DNA of 64,000 nt from Bowmanella dokdonensis (GCF_017254865.1 NZ_JAFKCV010000013.1:51513-115512); one strand, 5' to 3'; positions 37,370-47,345 are shown, counted from the first letter of the stretch. Notes: generated from the sequence alone by a model not told the origin. A program made the numbers and translations.

Positions 37370-39424
37370 ATGAAACGAAATGGCTTTACCTTAGTAGAAG
37401 TATTGGTGGCGGCACTCATCATTATGCTTGGTGTGACGGGGTACGTCACGCTGCAGAGCCTCTATGTCCGCAGCGATTCAGAGGTGAACCTGCGTGCCCA
37501 GGCGCTGCGTATCGCTCAGGAAAAGATTGAGGATTTACGCACCTTTACCAGTTTAAATGCCCAGCCGGGACAGTTTGCTTATGTCAATATCGCCGATGAT
37601 GTCGGCGGAAATCTGGCTGCCGGTGATGTGGATATCACCATGACAGAAAGTGGCAGGCTCTATACCTTCAACCGCAGCTGGCAGGCAGAGGACCAATATT
37701 TTGTCGATACGGATGCGGACGGCCTGGGGGACGCCTGGCTGCCTGCCGGGGATCCTGGCTTGCCTGCGGTTCTGCCTCCCTGGCCAGCCCAGAAGCAGGT
37801 ACAGGTGACGGTAACCTGGACAGATCAGCAAGGAGAGACCCAGTCCCTGGATCTGGAAGCCAGCCTGGCACCGGTAGTCATGGCGTCGTCGCTCCACGCC
37901 ATTAACGAGTCGGCCAATTCGAAGGCTTCCCCCACAGTGACCTATACCCCCGGTCTGGCACCGGATGTCATCGCCTATGACCTGGGGGATAACCAGAAGG
38001 TGGAGACAAGCAAGCCGGTACCGGATGTCAGCAAGCAGGGGGACAAGACTCAGGTACAGTTTGAGACGGTCCGGTACCTGGAGTTGCCCGGCAATGTGAC
38101 CAAACTGGAACAGGAAGATTTTGTGACAGTGGAGTGTGGCTGCACAATGCAGGGCGTGGGGGCGGGAGCGACTCCTCATATGACTACCCTGAACGACGGG
38201 GAACTGACGGTCTTACCCGGCAGCATGGTCGGCAAGATGACAGGCGTGCCCCAAGACAATCAACAACCCACCCTGTGTACCCAATGCTGCCGGGATCACC
38301 ATGATACCGCCAATATGATCAGTGAAGAGCAGTACTATCGGCAGGAAGGTGGTTTGCCTCATGGCCATTACAAGTATTTGGGGGCGGGAAATTTCAGCCC
38401 TGCCAGTGCTGCCGGAGATCCTTATGATGAGATTTGTCGATTCAAGCGGGTGGACGGACTGTTTGAAATTTACCCGGACTGGCAGTTACTCGACATTATA
38501 GAGTTTGATGATGCTCATCTGTTTATTGAAGCCAATCTGGCCACTTATACTGGGTACACGGAAAGCCTGCTGGCAAGCGACATACAAGGAGGCGCCGCTC
38601 CAGCCAAACCCGGAGGCAGGGATATCACCGTTCCGCCAGGCGCCTATCAGATCATTGCCCGCGGTATTTACATGGATTATATGAAAGCAGATCATCTGGC
38701 CGAGGTTCAAAGCCGGATTACTGCAGGGGATGCCAGTTGGAAAGCCATCACGCCTTTCTATGATGTTAACCTCACGCTGCTGGCCAACTGGTCATCCGCC
38801 GACAGCACCATTGCCAATGTGACCCAGGAGGCTATCGAAACCATAGTGGATCCGGTCAACAGCTTTTATGGAACCTACAGCCGTGGCCGTCTGGAAGCGC
38901 TTAAGGACGGGCAAACCGCCTTGCAAGTCAGCAGTTATCCTCACAATGCGGGGATCACCGGTGCCTCGCCCCTGAGTCCTGGCGAACTGGCTGCGGTGCG
39001 AAGCGACAGCATCCAGGTGACGGTGGACGGTAAGACCGCCATTGAGAAATTCTTCGGTTTGATCGGAGATGTCAACTGCCTCAGGATTATTAACGGTGTG
39101 AACGAGGCCTGTGAGCTGAATAACGATAAGAAAGCCAGTTATGTAAATCTGGCCTCCATGACCATCCTGCCCGATCCGTCACAGTTTACTTGTTCGGTGA
39201 CCATCCCCAAAGGAAACGCCACCCCTTTCTTCAGTTGCAAAGACGTGTCTGAAAACTGGTCCGGTACCATCACCTTCAATTTCAGCCAGACAGGCTATGC
39301 CGTTACTATCAAGGTGCAGCAACCGGACGGCAGTATCCTTGAAACCAATCAGATCAGTCTGCCAGATGGTCTTAACCAGACTTCAAGCGGGGAATACAAC
39401 CTGATCCTGGAATTGGTGCAATAG
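37370..39424 (+). CDS. Giant PilV-like pseudopilin with Cys/His-rich domain (second set)
   Basis: A 684-residue protein, far beyond the usual 150-220 residues of PilV. MKRNG^FTLVEVLVAALIIMLGV is a clear class III signal with Glu5, and LRAQALRIAQEKIEDLR is the usual helix after it. The rest is an unrecognised extracellular region. It contains a cluster of potential metal ligands, C256-G-C258 and C303-TQ-C306-C307-RDH-H311-D, followed by a hydrophilic domain to the end. ATG 37370 is preferred over ATG 37367 on RBS spacing (AGGAG). It may be the tip adhesin of the second pilus set. No characterised homologue is known to me. Confidence 0.78.
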   Translation: MKRNGFTLVEVLVAALIIMLGVTGYVTLQSLYVRSDSEVNLRAQALRIAQEKIEDLRTFTSLNAQPGQFAYVNIADDVGGNLAAGDVDITMTESGRLYTFNRSWQAEDQYFVDTDADGLGDAWLPAGDPGLPAVLPPWPAQKQVQVTVTWTDQQGETQSLDLEASLAPVVMASSLHAINESANSKASPTVTYTPGLAPDVIAYDLGDNQKVETSKPVPDVSKQGDKTQVQFETVRYLELPGNVTKLEQEDFVTVECGCTMQGVGAGATPHMTTLNDGELTVLPGSMVGKMTGVPQDNQQPTLCTQCCRDHHDTANMISEEQYYRQEGGLPHGHYKYLGAGNFSPASAAGDPYDEICRFKRVDGLFEIYPDWQLLDIIEFDDAHLFIEANLATYTGYTESLLASDIQGGAAPAKPGGRDITVPPGAYQIIARGIYMDYMKADHLAEVQSRITAGDASWKAITPFYDVNLTLLANWSSADSTIANVTQEAIETIVDPVNSFYGTYSRGRLEALKDGQTALQVSSYPHNAGITGASPLSPGELAAVRSDSIQVTVDGKTAIEKFFGLIGDVNCLRIINGVNEACELNNDKKASYVNLASMTILPDPSQFTCSVTIPKGNATPFFSCKDVSENWSGTITFNFSQTGYAVTIKVQQPDGSILETNQISLPDGLNQTSSGEYNLILELVQ

Positions 39425-39500
39425 GCCAAATTGAGCGGGAAAAATGCCCCGGGATTATTTATGATGGCAGCCAAACCCAAGTGGAGTGAGCTGCCATCCT

Positions 39501-40690
<1,190 letters not shown>

Positions 40691-40695
40691 CTGGA

Positions 40696-41247
40696 CTAAG
40701 GCTGATCTGCGGCAGGGCAGCCCTGGTTTGCATCGGACTTATCGAAATAGATAGAAACCTCGGCCAGGGTTACGCCAAATTTTTTAAGGTAGGAGCGATT
40801 CATCAGCCTGTGCTTGTCCAGGCGATACATCCAGTCATCGACGGCAAATTCATACAGATCGCCTTCTACCGGCACCTCCAGCCTGTATTGCCAGTTAAAG
40901 GCATTACCGCTGGCCCGGCCCCCGGCTATGCCAATGACATCGTCCGCCGATCCGGTTACCCAGCCATTGTCTTCTATGGTCAGCGTCCATAACCTGGTAT
41001 CGATCTCTCCGTCATCATAATAGAAAGTCTCATCCAACTGGCCCTGGTTGCCTTGCCAACTGCCGACTATCTCCACACAGAAGTGACGGGTCAGGTGGCC
41101 CTTGTAGTCTTCCACTATACCCCAGGCTGTTACATGGCCGTCAAAGTAGCCAGCCAGGTCGAAGGCGGGGGTCTGATTACGGTATTCGTCCAATGAGGCT
41201 GAGCAACCGCTCAGCAGCGCGGCAGCGGATAGCATTTGCCATTTCAT
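40696..41247 (-). CDS. DUF3833-family lipoprotein
   Basis: A 183-residue predicted lipoprotein: MKWQMLSAAALLSGC with lipobox LLSG^C15, then a soluble domain. FDLAGYFDGHVTAWGIVEDYKG, RHFCVEIVGSW and DDWMYRLDKHRLMNRS are features of DUF3833, whose biochemical role is unknown. It is last in the eight-gene minus-strand operon that starts at 46628, overlapping the preceding gene by 4 nt. By context it acts in envelope lipid modification or transport. Confidence 0.82.
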   Translation of the reverse strand: MKWQMLSAAALLSGCSASLDEYRNQTPAFDLAGYFDGHVTAWGIVEDYKGHLTRHFCVEIVGSWQGNQGQLDETFYYDDGEIDTRLWTLTIEDNGWVTGSADDVIGIAGGRASGNAFNWQYRLEVPVEGDLYEFAVDDWMYRLDKHRLMNRSYLKKFGVTLAEVSIYFDKSDANQGCPAADQP

Positions 41248-41756
41248 GGTTGAGTTCTCCCTGTTAACTGGCCTCTCAGCTTTGGATAGCTGGCATTCTC
41301 GGCAAGCCAGATCGCCAGAAACGCCGGACCAAAATCCGGATCTTCAAAGGTCCCTATGGGCTCCCCATTGTGGTAAAAACGGCTTATCCTGTTCTGGGTC
41401 ACTTCCAGAGTCAGTTCATCCCCTTTCTGAATATCCGGCCAGATACTTTCGAGTTGTTTCAGCCACGAAGGGATGGCCTTGTCTTTCAATGCCAACGCCT
41501 GCCACTGTTCCTCTGTCGCTTCTATCAGCTCGGAGGCCTTGATATCACGCAGATAGCGGATTTGAAGCGCCAGCGGATAATGCCCCTGTCGGTATTTTCC
41601 GTCCGGGCTGTAAAGGCTGGACTGATAAATATCCCAGAACCAGACACTGAGCTTTGCCTGGCCGACCAGCTTCAGGTCAGCCAATGGACTGGCCAGGGGT
41701 TTAATACTGAACAGCGCCAGGCCGAGTGCCAGGAAAGGGAATATCAGCAGCTTCAT
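41244..41756 (-). CDS. Chalcone-isomerase-like periplasmic protein
   Basis: A 170-residue protein with a signal peptide (MKLLIFPFLALGLALF, then a cleavable region near PLASP) and a domain of the chalcone-isomerase-like class (KLVGQAKLSVWFWDIYQSSLY, YPLALQIRYLRDIKASELIE, PIGTFEDPDFGPAFLAIWL). Bacterial members are not flavonoid enzymes. Some of the fold superfamily bind fatty acids, which fits the lipid-modifying neighbours, but this is inference. The open frame extends to 42011. ATG 41756 is chosen because of its 4-nt overlap with DUF2878 and the signal peptide. Confidence 0.8.
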   Translation of the reverse strand: MKLLIFPFLALGLALFSIKPLASPLADLKLVGQAKLSVWFWDIYQSSLYSPDGKYRQGHYPLALQIRYLRDIKASELIEATEEQWQALALKDKAIPSWLKQLESIWPDIQKGDELTLEVTQNRISRFYHNGEPIGTFEDPDFGPAFLAIWLAENASYPKLRGQLTGRTQP

Positions 41757-42268
41757 AAACCGGACTCCCGGGCGATAGACCGGTTCAATCGCAACAATAC
41801 CGGCATCAGAGCAGCCCAGATAAGTGCTAACACAGCCGTAGTCACATAGGGCCCATAAGTAAAGTCGACGGCATCCAGTTTCATCCCGGCTAAGTAACTG
41901 GTGGGTCCGCCTATAGCGGCTAGCAGGGCTCCCAGCGCCAGCCTGTTTTGCAGAAAGGACAGGCTGTGTCTCAGGGTCACGCAAAAGGCCAGCCATAGTC
42001 CCGCCAACCAAAGCGGCAATGGCGCAAGGGGGGCAGGGGAGAATACGAAAACCCCTGACAGGGCCAGAAGGCTGTCGACCAGAATGCCGGGCAGAGCGCA
42101 GACTGATGCCAATAACAGCTCAGTCTTTTTATCCGCCACCAGAATAAAATGAATGGCCAGTAGACTCCCCAGTAACCATAAGGCCTCGTTTTTGCCGAGC
42201 ACCGCCACCAACCAGCAAAGCTGGAACCAGATGACATTGAACCAGGGATTAGCAGCGTTGAATTTCAT
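41753..42268 (-). CDS. DUF2878-family inner-membrane protein
   Basis: A 171-residue protein with about five hydrophobic segments (VIWFQLCWLVAVLG, ALWLLGSLLAIHFILV, LLASVCALPGILVDSLLALSG, and others) and the W-F-Q-x-C-W start typical of DUF2878. Biochemical role unknown. It overlaps the cyclopropane synthase gene by 20 nt and the chalcone-isomerase-like gene by 4 nt, so it is a firm member of the operon. Confidence 0.83.
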   Translation of the reverse strand: MKFNAANPWFNVIWFQLCWLVAVLGKNEALWLLGSLLAIHFILVADKKTELLLASVCALPGILVDSLLALSGVFVFSPAPLAPLPLWLAGLWLAFCVTLRHSLSFLQNRLALGALLAAIGGPTSYLAGMKLDAVDFTYGPYVTTAVLALIWAALMPVLLRLNRSIARESGL

Positions 42269-43505
42269 ATCGGTAACCCGGCTTGGTCATCAACAACTGC
42301 ACCGTACTGATGGTCCGTTCCAGAAAGCCCCCTTCACAGTAACAGAAGTAGAAACTCCACAACCTGATGAAGCGTTCGTCATAGCCAAACTTTGACAGAG
42401 CCTGTTTTCGCTCCAGTAAGTTGCGATGCCAGTCCTGCAAGGTCCGGGCATAATGCAAACCAGTGTCATGGCAGTCCCTTAACAGCATATCTGTGTATTG
42501 GGCCAGGTGCCCGGCAAGCAGACTGACCGAGGGCAGAAAGCCGCCTGGAAAAATATGTTTCTGAATAAAGTCCTGGCCCTTGGCGTAGGTCTGCATACGA
42601 TGTTCGGCAATGGTGATGGACTGCAACAGCATCAGGCCGTCCTCTTTCAGCAGGCTGTTGCATTTGCTGAAAAAAGTGGGCAGATACTCCTTGCCGACTG
42701 CTTCTATCATTTCGATGGAGACCAGCTTGTCATACTGGCCCTGCAGCTCCCGATAGTCCTGTTTCAGCAGGGTTATCTTCCCGGCCAGACCTTCCCGCTC
42801 AAACAACTCCCGGCTGTACTGATACTGCTCCTCGGAGATAGTGGTAGTGGTCACCCGACAGCCGTAATGTCTGGCGGCAAAAACAGCCAGTCCGCCCCAT
42901 CCTGTGCCGATTTCCAGCAAATGGTCATCGGCAGTCAGGGCAAGCTTTTCACAAATGGTCCTGAGCTTGTGCTGTTGTGCCTGAGCAAGCGTGGCCGCCG
43001 GGTTTGGGTAGATGGCAGCGGAATACATCATGCTTGAGTCCAGAAACCGGCTGTAGAGAGCGTTACCCAGATCGTAATGGGCACTGATATTCTGTCTGGC
43101 CTGGTTTTTTGAGTTGCGTAGTCGGAGCCTGCTGTAGAAAGTCAGTGGGGCCAGCAGCCAGCCTAGTCTGGCTTCAAGTTCGTCCAGCAAGGGCATGTTG
43201 CGGGCAAATAACCTGATCACCGCAGTTAAATCCGGCGTTCTCCACCATCCCTCAACAAAGGTCTCACCGGCCGCCACACTGCCGCCGAGCAGCAGTTTCG
43301 GATAGAACTGCCAGTCGAGCACGTCTATTTCAGCCTGAAGTTCGGAGGAATCCTGGCCGAACTTTGCCAGGGGGATGCCATGTTCTTTAACAATCAACTG
43401 CCCCTGGGGCAGTCTGTCAAGTAATGCCAACAGGCTGCTTCTGGCCACCCTGGTATACCAGGTTGTCTGGACCGATTGCTTCATGGTGTGCTCAGCCGAT
43501 GCCAT
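42249..43505 (-). CDS. cfa: Cyclopropane-fatty-acyl-phospholipid synthase-family methyltransferase
   Basis: SAM-dependent enzyme that adds a methylene (or methyl) carbon to double bonds of membrane phospholipid acyl chains. The 418-residue protein has an N-terminal lipid-binding domain and a methyltransferase domain with LLEIGTGWGGLAVFAA (SAM site), YQYSRELFEREGL, VSIEMIEAVGKEYLPTFF and IQKHIFPGGFLPS, all CFA-synthase signatures. Its neighbours (DUF1365, FAD amine oxidase, ECF sigma/ChrR) are those of the stress-induced cfa-like cluster of Rhodobacter and many Gammaproteobacteria. The product could therefore be a methylated or furan-type fatty acid rather than a plain cyclopropane. A 9-nt gap separates it from the DUF1365 gene. 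Confidence 0.9.
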   Translation of the reverse strand: MASAEHTMKQSVQTTWYTRVARSSLLALLDRLPQGQLIVKEHGIPLAKFGQDSSELQAEIDVLDWQFYPKLLLGGSVAAGETFVEGWWRTPDLTAVIRLFARNMPLLDELEARLGWLLAPLTFYSRLRLRNSKNQARQNISAHYDLGNALYSRFLDSSMMYSAAIYPNPAATLAQAQQHKLRTICEKLALTADDHLLEIGTGWGGLAVFAARHYGCRVTTTTISEEQYQYSRELFEREGLAGKITLLKQDYRELQGQYDKLVSIEMIEAVGKEYLPTFFSKCNSLLKEDGLMLLQSITIAEHRMQTYAKGQDFIQKHIFPGGFLPSVSLLAGHLAQYTDMLLRDCHDTGLHYARTLQDWHRNLLERKQALSKFGYDERFIRLWSFYFCYCEGGFLERTISTVQLLMTKPGYRYEIQRC

Positions 43506-43514
43506 CAGGACTCC

Positions 43515-44231
43515 TTATTTGCCTGTCGGGTGAGAATGTATGGGGGTCCCTTTGATAAAGAGTCTCAGGGCCTGCCAATAAATCCCGAACAGGGTTTTTA
43601 ATGTCAGCGTGCTCAGCAATACGCGAAAAAGGCTGTTTGAGTTCAGTGGAATTTTCGTCATCTTCAGTCCTGCTTCGAACTCCGTCTCTTGACGCTTGCA
43701 ACGGATACACAGAGAGAGATGTTCGCCCGGCTGGGCTATGCTCCACTGATATGCCATATCCATAGGGTTAAAGGGCGAAACATGAAAAACTTTCTGGCTG
43801 TCAGCTTGCAGTTTCAGATCCACCAAATAGCAGTGTCGCTGGTTCCAGGGAGTGTTGCTCACTTCTGCGAGCATATGGGTAAAGTCGCCATTTTCTGACT
43901 GCAGGAAATAGAAATTTACCGGGCTGAAATACAGCCCCATCCAGCGGACCTGCCCGAGCAGATATACTTTTCCGTCCAATGCTTTACCTGCCAGATCCGA
44001 CATGGTCTGCAAGGCTTCCTGCCAAAGAGGCTGTTCTGCGTTTTGCAGATAGTCCCGGCGCCTGAACCGTAAGAGAGAGCCGGTGGCCGTAGAAAACAGA
44101 CGACCCCGGGAAAGCGTCTCCAGTTCATGCAGATTCAACCAGAACAAATGTAAGGAGTACTGGAAGGTATGCACCTTGGGCTGGTGCCGCTTATGCCAGG
44201 TGATGCCACGGTACAAGGCGTTTTCACTCAT
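43515..44231 (-). CDS. DUF1365-family protein
   Basis: A 238-residue protein, DUF1365. LYRGITWHKRHQPKVHTFQYSLHLFWLNL, RRRDYLQ, LGQVRWMGLYFSPVNFYF and AEVSNTPWNQRHCYLV are diagnostic. It is almost always encoded beside a FAD amine oxidase and a cfa-type methyltransferase, as here, and is presumed to act in the same fatty-acid modification, but its reaction is not established to my knowledge. It overlaps the amine oxidase gene by 4 nt. Confidence 0.87.
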   Translation of the reverse strand: MSENALYRGITWHKRHQPKVHTFQYSLHLFWLNLHELETLSRGRLFSTATGSLLRFRRRDYLQNAEQPLWQEALQTMSDLAGKALDGKVYLLGQVRWMGLYFSPVNFYFLQSENGDFTHMLAEVSNTPWNQRHCYLVDLKLQADSQKVFHVSPFNPMDMAYQWSIAQPGEHLSLCIRCKRQETEFEAGLKMTKIPLNSNSLFRVLLSTLTLKTLFGIYWQALRLFIKGTPIHSHPTGK

Positions 44232-45493
44232 AAGCCAGCTCCAAAGCGGCGGCAGACATCCAGGGCACTGCGTACGCCATCTTCATGAAAGCCGTTGTAC
44301 CAGTATGCGCCGCAAAAATGCAGGCCATCCTGAGCACAAATTTCGTGACGCCTTTGCTGGGCCAGCAGACTCTTTTCGTCAAACTGCGGATGGGCATAGT
44401 CAAATCGCTGCAATATGCTGTCCGGGTCAATATCTGCACTGTTGTTTAATGTGACGCAAAAGGTGGTATCCGACTGGATTCTCTGCAATGTATTCATGTT
44501 GTAGGTCACTGAAGCGGGGAGGGAACGCTCGCCAGGTTGGCCTTTAAGCAGATAGTTCCAACTGGCCCGGGCCAGTGGACGTTTCGGCAGCAAACTGGTA
44601 TCAGTGTGCAAAACCACCTCATTGTTGGCGTATCGGATAGCGCCCAGAATGTCACGCTGCGCTTTGCTGGGCGCAGATAACATGCGTAAAGCCTGATCAC
44701 TGTGGCATGCCAGGATAACCTGATCGAACTGGCGATCTGGCTGATTTTTGGCACGTACCTGATAACCCGCTGGACCTTTATCGATCGCCAGCACAGGGCT
44801 GTTGAGCAGTATTTTGTCGGTAAAGCCTGCCGTCATCGGCGCAATATAGGCGCGGGAACCGCCAATCAGGGTATACCACTGGGGGCGGTGCTGAATGTTT
44901 AATAACCCATGGTTGTTGAAAAACTGCAGAAAGAATTTCAAAGGAAAGGCTTTGGCATCGTCAAGGCTCGCCGACCAGATAGCGGCACACATGGACAGAA
45001 TATAATTTCTGCAGAAGAAGTCACTGAAGCCATTTAGCGTCAAAAAGCTGCCCAGGGTTTGATGACTCAGGCCGTCCGATTCGGATAGCCTGGCTTTGCA
45101 CAAACGGTTGAACCTGAGGATATCCCTTATCAGCAGATAAAATCTCGGCCTCAACAGGTTGCGACGCTGGGCAAACAAGCTGTTGATGGTATTACCATTG
45201 TACTCCAGGTTTTCTTCAAGATTCTTGACGCTGAAGCTCATCTCCGTGGGTTGCCTTGGCACGCACAGTTTGTCCATCAGTTGAAGGAAGAGAGGGTAAG
45301 TCCAGTCGTTGAAGACAATAAAACCGGTATCAATGGCATAGGACTGCCCGTTCACCTGCACATCGACGGTGTGGGTATGGCCTCCGACATAGTCGTTAGC
45401 TTCATAAAGCGTAATATCCTGATGTTTATGGAGCAAATGACCACAAACCAATCCAGAGATACCGCTGCCGACAATGGCAATCTTCTGGTTCAT
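44228..45493 (-). CDS. FAD-dependent amine-oxidase-family protein (fatty-acid modification cluster)
   Basis: A 421-residue flavoprotein. The dinucleotide-binding N-terminus is IAIVGSGISGLVCGHLL, followed by YEANDYVGGHTHTVDV and a C-terminal flavin motif around GLHFCGAYWYNGFHEDGVRSAL. The family (COG2907) contains desaturase or dehydrogenase-like enzymes. In Rhodobacter a flavoprotein of the related ChrR/SigE-controlled cluster is linked to acyl-chain desaturation for furan fatty acids. The substrate here is inferred. It overlaps the SDR gene and the DUF1365 gene by 4 nt each. Confidence 0.86.
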   Translation of the reverse strand: MNQKIAIVGSGISGLVCGHLLHKHQDITLYEANDYVGGHTHTVDVQVNGQSYAIDTGFIVFNDWTYPLFLQLMDKLCVPRQPTEMSFSVKNLEENLEYNGNTINSLFAQRRNLLRPRFYLLIRDILRFNRLCKARLSESDGLSHQTLGSFLTLNGFSDFFCRNYILSMCAAIWSASLDDAKAFPLKFFLQFFNNHGLLNIQHRPQWYTLIGGSRAYIAPMTAGFTDKILLNSPVLAIDKGPAGYQVRAKNQPDRQFDQVILACHSDQALRMLSAPSKAQRDILGAIRYANNEVVLHTDTSLLPKRPLARASWNYLLKGQPGERSLPASVTYNMNTLQRIQSDTTFCVTLNNSADIDPDSILQRFDYAHPQFDEKSLLAQQRRHEICAQDGLHFCGAYWYNGFHEDGVRSALDVCRRFGAGL

Positions 45494-46206
45494 TCAGATT
45501 TCATCCTTCTGCAGAGTGTTGTTTGCCAGGACGTGGGTAAAAGTGACAGGGTCCTGAGCATCAGGGCGAACAGGGTCGGGAAATATATGCTGCTGCGCCG
45601 TTTTTCCAATCCTTTGATAATGGAAGCGGCGGCCTGTTCAGCGCTGATCCGAAAGGGCATGTCAAAATCATTTTGTTCAGTAAGGGGCGTCCTGACGAAG
45701 CCGGGACTGATACTTTGCACATGCACACCGCGGGCTTTGAGATCCACCTCGAGGCATTTGGTCAGATAATGTATGGCGGCTTTGCTGGCACCATATGCCT
45801 GACTGCGGGTGAACGGCAGGAGCCTGGCCAGGCTGTCAACAATGGCCAATTGGCTTCCCTCACGCATGTCAGGTAACAGGGCCTGCAGACAGTTAACCAC
45901 GCCAAAAAAATTGGCGTCAAACACACGCTGAAAGAGTTTGCCGTTCCATTCGTCCAGATCCACATACTCACAGGTGCCGGCATTCAGTACCATAATGTCG
46001 AACTGCAGCCCGGATAGTGCTGCCATACACTGGTTTGCATCTGAGACATCAAATTTAAGGGGGGTGACCAAAGGAAGTTTCTGCAACTCTGCCAGTTGAT
46101 GCTGATTTCGCCCACAGGCGAACACTTCCCAGCCCTGTTTAACAGAGGCCTGGGTCAACGCTTTGCCGATGCCGGATGTGGCACCGGTGATTAAAATTCT
46201 GGTCAT
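45490..46206 (-). CDS. Short-chain dehydrogenase/reductase
   Basis: A 238-residue SDR oxidoreductase. The NAD(P)-binding TGATSGIGKAL motif is followed by LNAGTCEYVD and the catalytic Ser-Tyr-x-x-x-Lys, seen as VDSLARLLPF and AYGASKAA. PGFVRTPLTEQN is the usual C-terminal segment. Substrate unknown. Given the operon, a keto or hydroxy group on a fatty acid or another membrane lipid is possible. ATG 46206 overlaps the preceding stop by 4 nt. A start 24 nt upstream is open but less likely. Confidence 0.86.
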   Translation of the reverse strand: MTRILITGATSGIGKALTQASVKQGWEVFACGRNQHQLAELQKLPLVTPLKFDVSDANQCMAALSGLQFDIMVLNAGTCEYVDLDEWNGKLFQRVFDANFFGVVNCLQALLPDMREGSQLAIVDSLARLLPFTRSQAYGASKAAIHYLTKCLEVDLKARGVHVQSISPGFVRTPLTEQNDFDMPFRISAEQAAASIIKGLEKRRSSIYFPTLFALMLRTLSLLPTSWQTTLCRRMKSE

Positions 46207-46628
46207 GCCTTCAGCCTTCCCTTCATCCATACAATCAGCCGTCCGAGCAGGGGAACATGCTCGTACAACATAGCGCCAAGGTCGTAGTAGTCCCGTTGAT
46301 AACAGATTTTCCCCTGCTCAATTCGCAGTTGGCTGATACCTGAAAGCTGCACTGTACGCCCTCCGTTAATCCTCGGGTGGCGGTAATGCATAAGCCAACT
46401 GACATAGTGAAAATGTTCTGTCTCATCGACACAGGTCAGCTCGAAACGGCAGTCCTGACAAGCCTTAAGCAGATTCAGAAAGTAACTGTGCAGGGATTTG
46501 AGTCCGAAATGAGTTCCAACGGGGTCGATGAACTCCACATCCTGGGCGTAAATCCTGTCAAGCTCCGTCAGGCTTTGCACTGACAACTGCTCATAAAAGG
46601 TCCGGAAGTTTTGACTGAGACTTTGCAT
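46203..46628 (-). CDS. SnoaL/NTF2-like protein, first gene of the ECF-linked operon
   Basis: A 141-residue protein with the cystatin-like NTF2/SnoaL fold (AQDVEFIDPVGTHFGLKSLHSYFLNLL, HYVSWLMHYRHPRINGG, ISQLRIEQGKICYQRDYYD). Such proteins are pocketed enzymes or ligand binders. No catalytic residue can be named safely. It is the promoter-proximal gene of the operon. An ECF-type promoter (46656-46682, minus strand) lies 28 nt upstream of the ATG. Confidence 0.82.
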   Translation of the reverse strand: MQSLSQNFRTFYEQLSVQSLTELDRIYAQDVEFIDPVGTHFGLKSLHSYFLNLLKACQDCRFELTCVDETEHFHYVSWLMHYRHPRINGGRTVQLSGISQLRIEQGKICYQRDYYDLGAMLYEHVPLLGRLIVWMKGRLKA

Positions 46629-46655
46629 AAATTCTGATGCTGGTTTTTGGTATTC

Positions 46656-46682
46656 ATTACGTTGATTCAGAATAAAAGATCA
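46656..46682 (-). promoter_or_regulatory. Candidate ECF-sigma promoter of the lipid-modification operon
   Basis: On the minus strand, TGATCT (46682-46677), 15 nt, then CGTAAT (46661-46656) followed by GAAT. The same two boxes, with a 16-nt spacer and the same extended CGTAATGAAT, stand upstream of the ECF sigma gene (47343-47374, plus). Rhodobacter SigE promoters have a TGATCC-type -35. The arrangement predicts direct control by the sigma factor encoded at 47403. Confidence 0.7.
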
Positions 46683-46760
46683 GGATGTAAACTGGTATTC
46701 AGGACGATCCTTTTTCGGATGCCGCCGTAATAGGTGCAAGCATAATCACCTGTGTAGCTG

Positions 46761-47345
46761 ATGTTGAAAGATCCCACTATCGAACTGGCTTTGTTTCCGC
46801 TGTCGGCACATATCCTGCCTGGCGGCAGGATGCAGTTGCGCATTTTTGAGCGCCGCTATATCAGAATGGTCAGGGAGGCCTGTGCGGGAAGGATGCACTT
46901 TGGGATCTGTATGCTCAACAACAAAGGAGACCAGGAAAGGAATCAGCACATATATCCGATAAGCACCATGGTGGAGGTAATTGATTTCACGGTCTTGGAA
47001 GATGGGCTATTGGGCATTACTGTCGAAGCGGGTCGTTGTGTCAGGATTGAGAGCATCCGCACAGAGCCGGACGGTCTGAGAATTGGCCAATGCCGCTGGG
47101 TCGATGAATGGAAGTGGGACGCTCAACCACAAAGCATACAGCCAATTGGGCAGAAGCTGCGTGAGATCTTTCAACGATTTCCAGAGATGAACAACCTTCA
47201 TACTGATCCCAGATTTGATGATCCCCTTTGGGTATTGTTCCGCTGGCTGGAGATGCTTCCTGTTGATGCAGGTTACAAGCAATCGCTGTTGCAGGAAAAA
47301 GACTGCCGCAAAATACTCAGGTTTCTGACACAATTGGTGGACTGA
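46761..47345 (+). CDS. LON-domain (Lon N-terminal-like) protein
   Basis: A 194-residue protein with a Lon substrate-binding (LON/PUA-like) domain only and no ATPase or protease. Visible features: IELALFPLSAHILPGGRMQLRIFERRYIRMV, then FGICMLNN and DFTVLEDGLLGITVEAGRCVRI. Stand-alone LON proteins are common in Gammaproteobacteria; their role is not settled. It lies between the minus-strand lipid operon and the sigma gene, on the plus strand, 57 nt before the latter. The ATG lacks a clear RBS. Confidence 0.83.
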   Translation: MLKDPTIELALFPLSAHILPGGRMQLRIFERRYIRMVREACAGRMHFGICMLNNKGDQERNQHIYPISTMVEVIDFTVLEDGLLGITVEAGRCVRIESIRTEPDGLRIGQCRWVDEWKWDAQPQSIQPIGQKLREIFQRFPEMNNLHTDPRFDDPLWVLFRWLEMLPVDAGYKQSLLQEKDCRKILRFLTQLVD

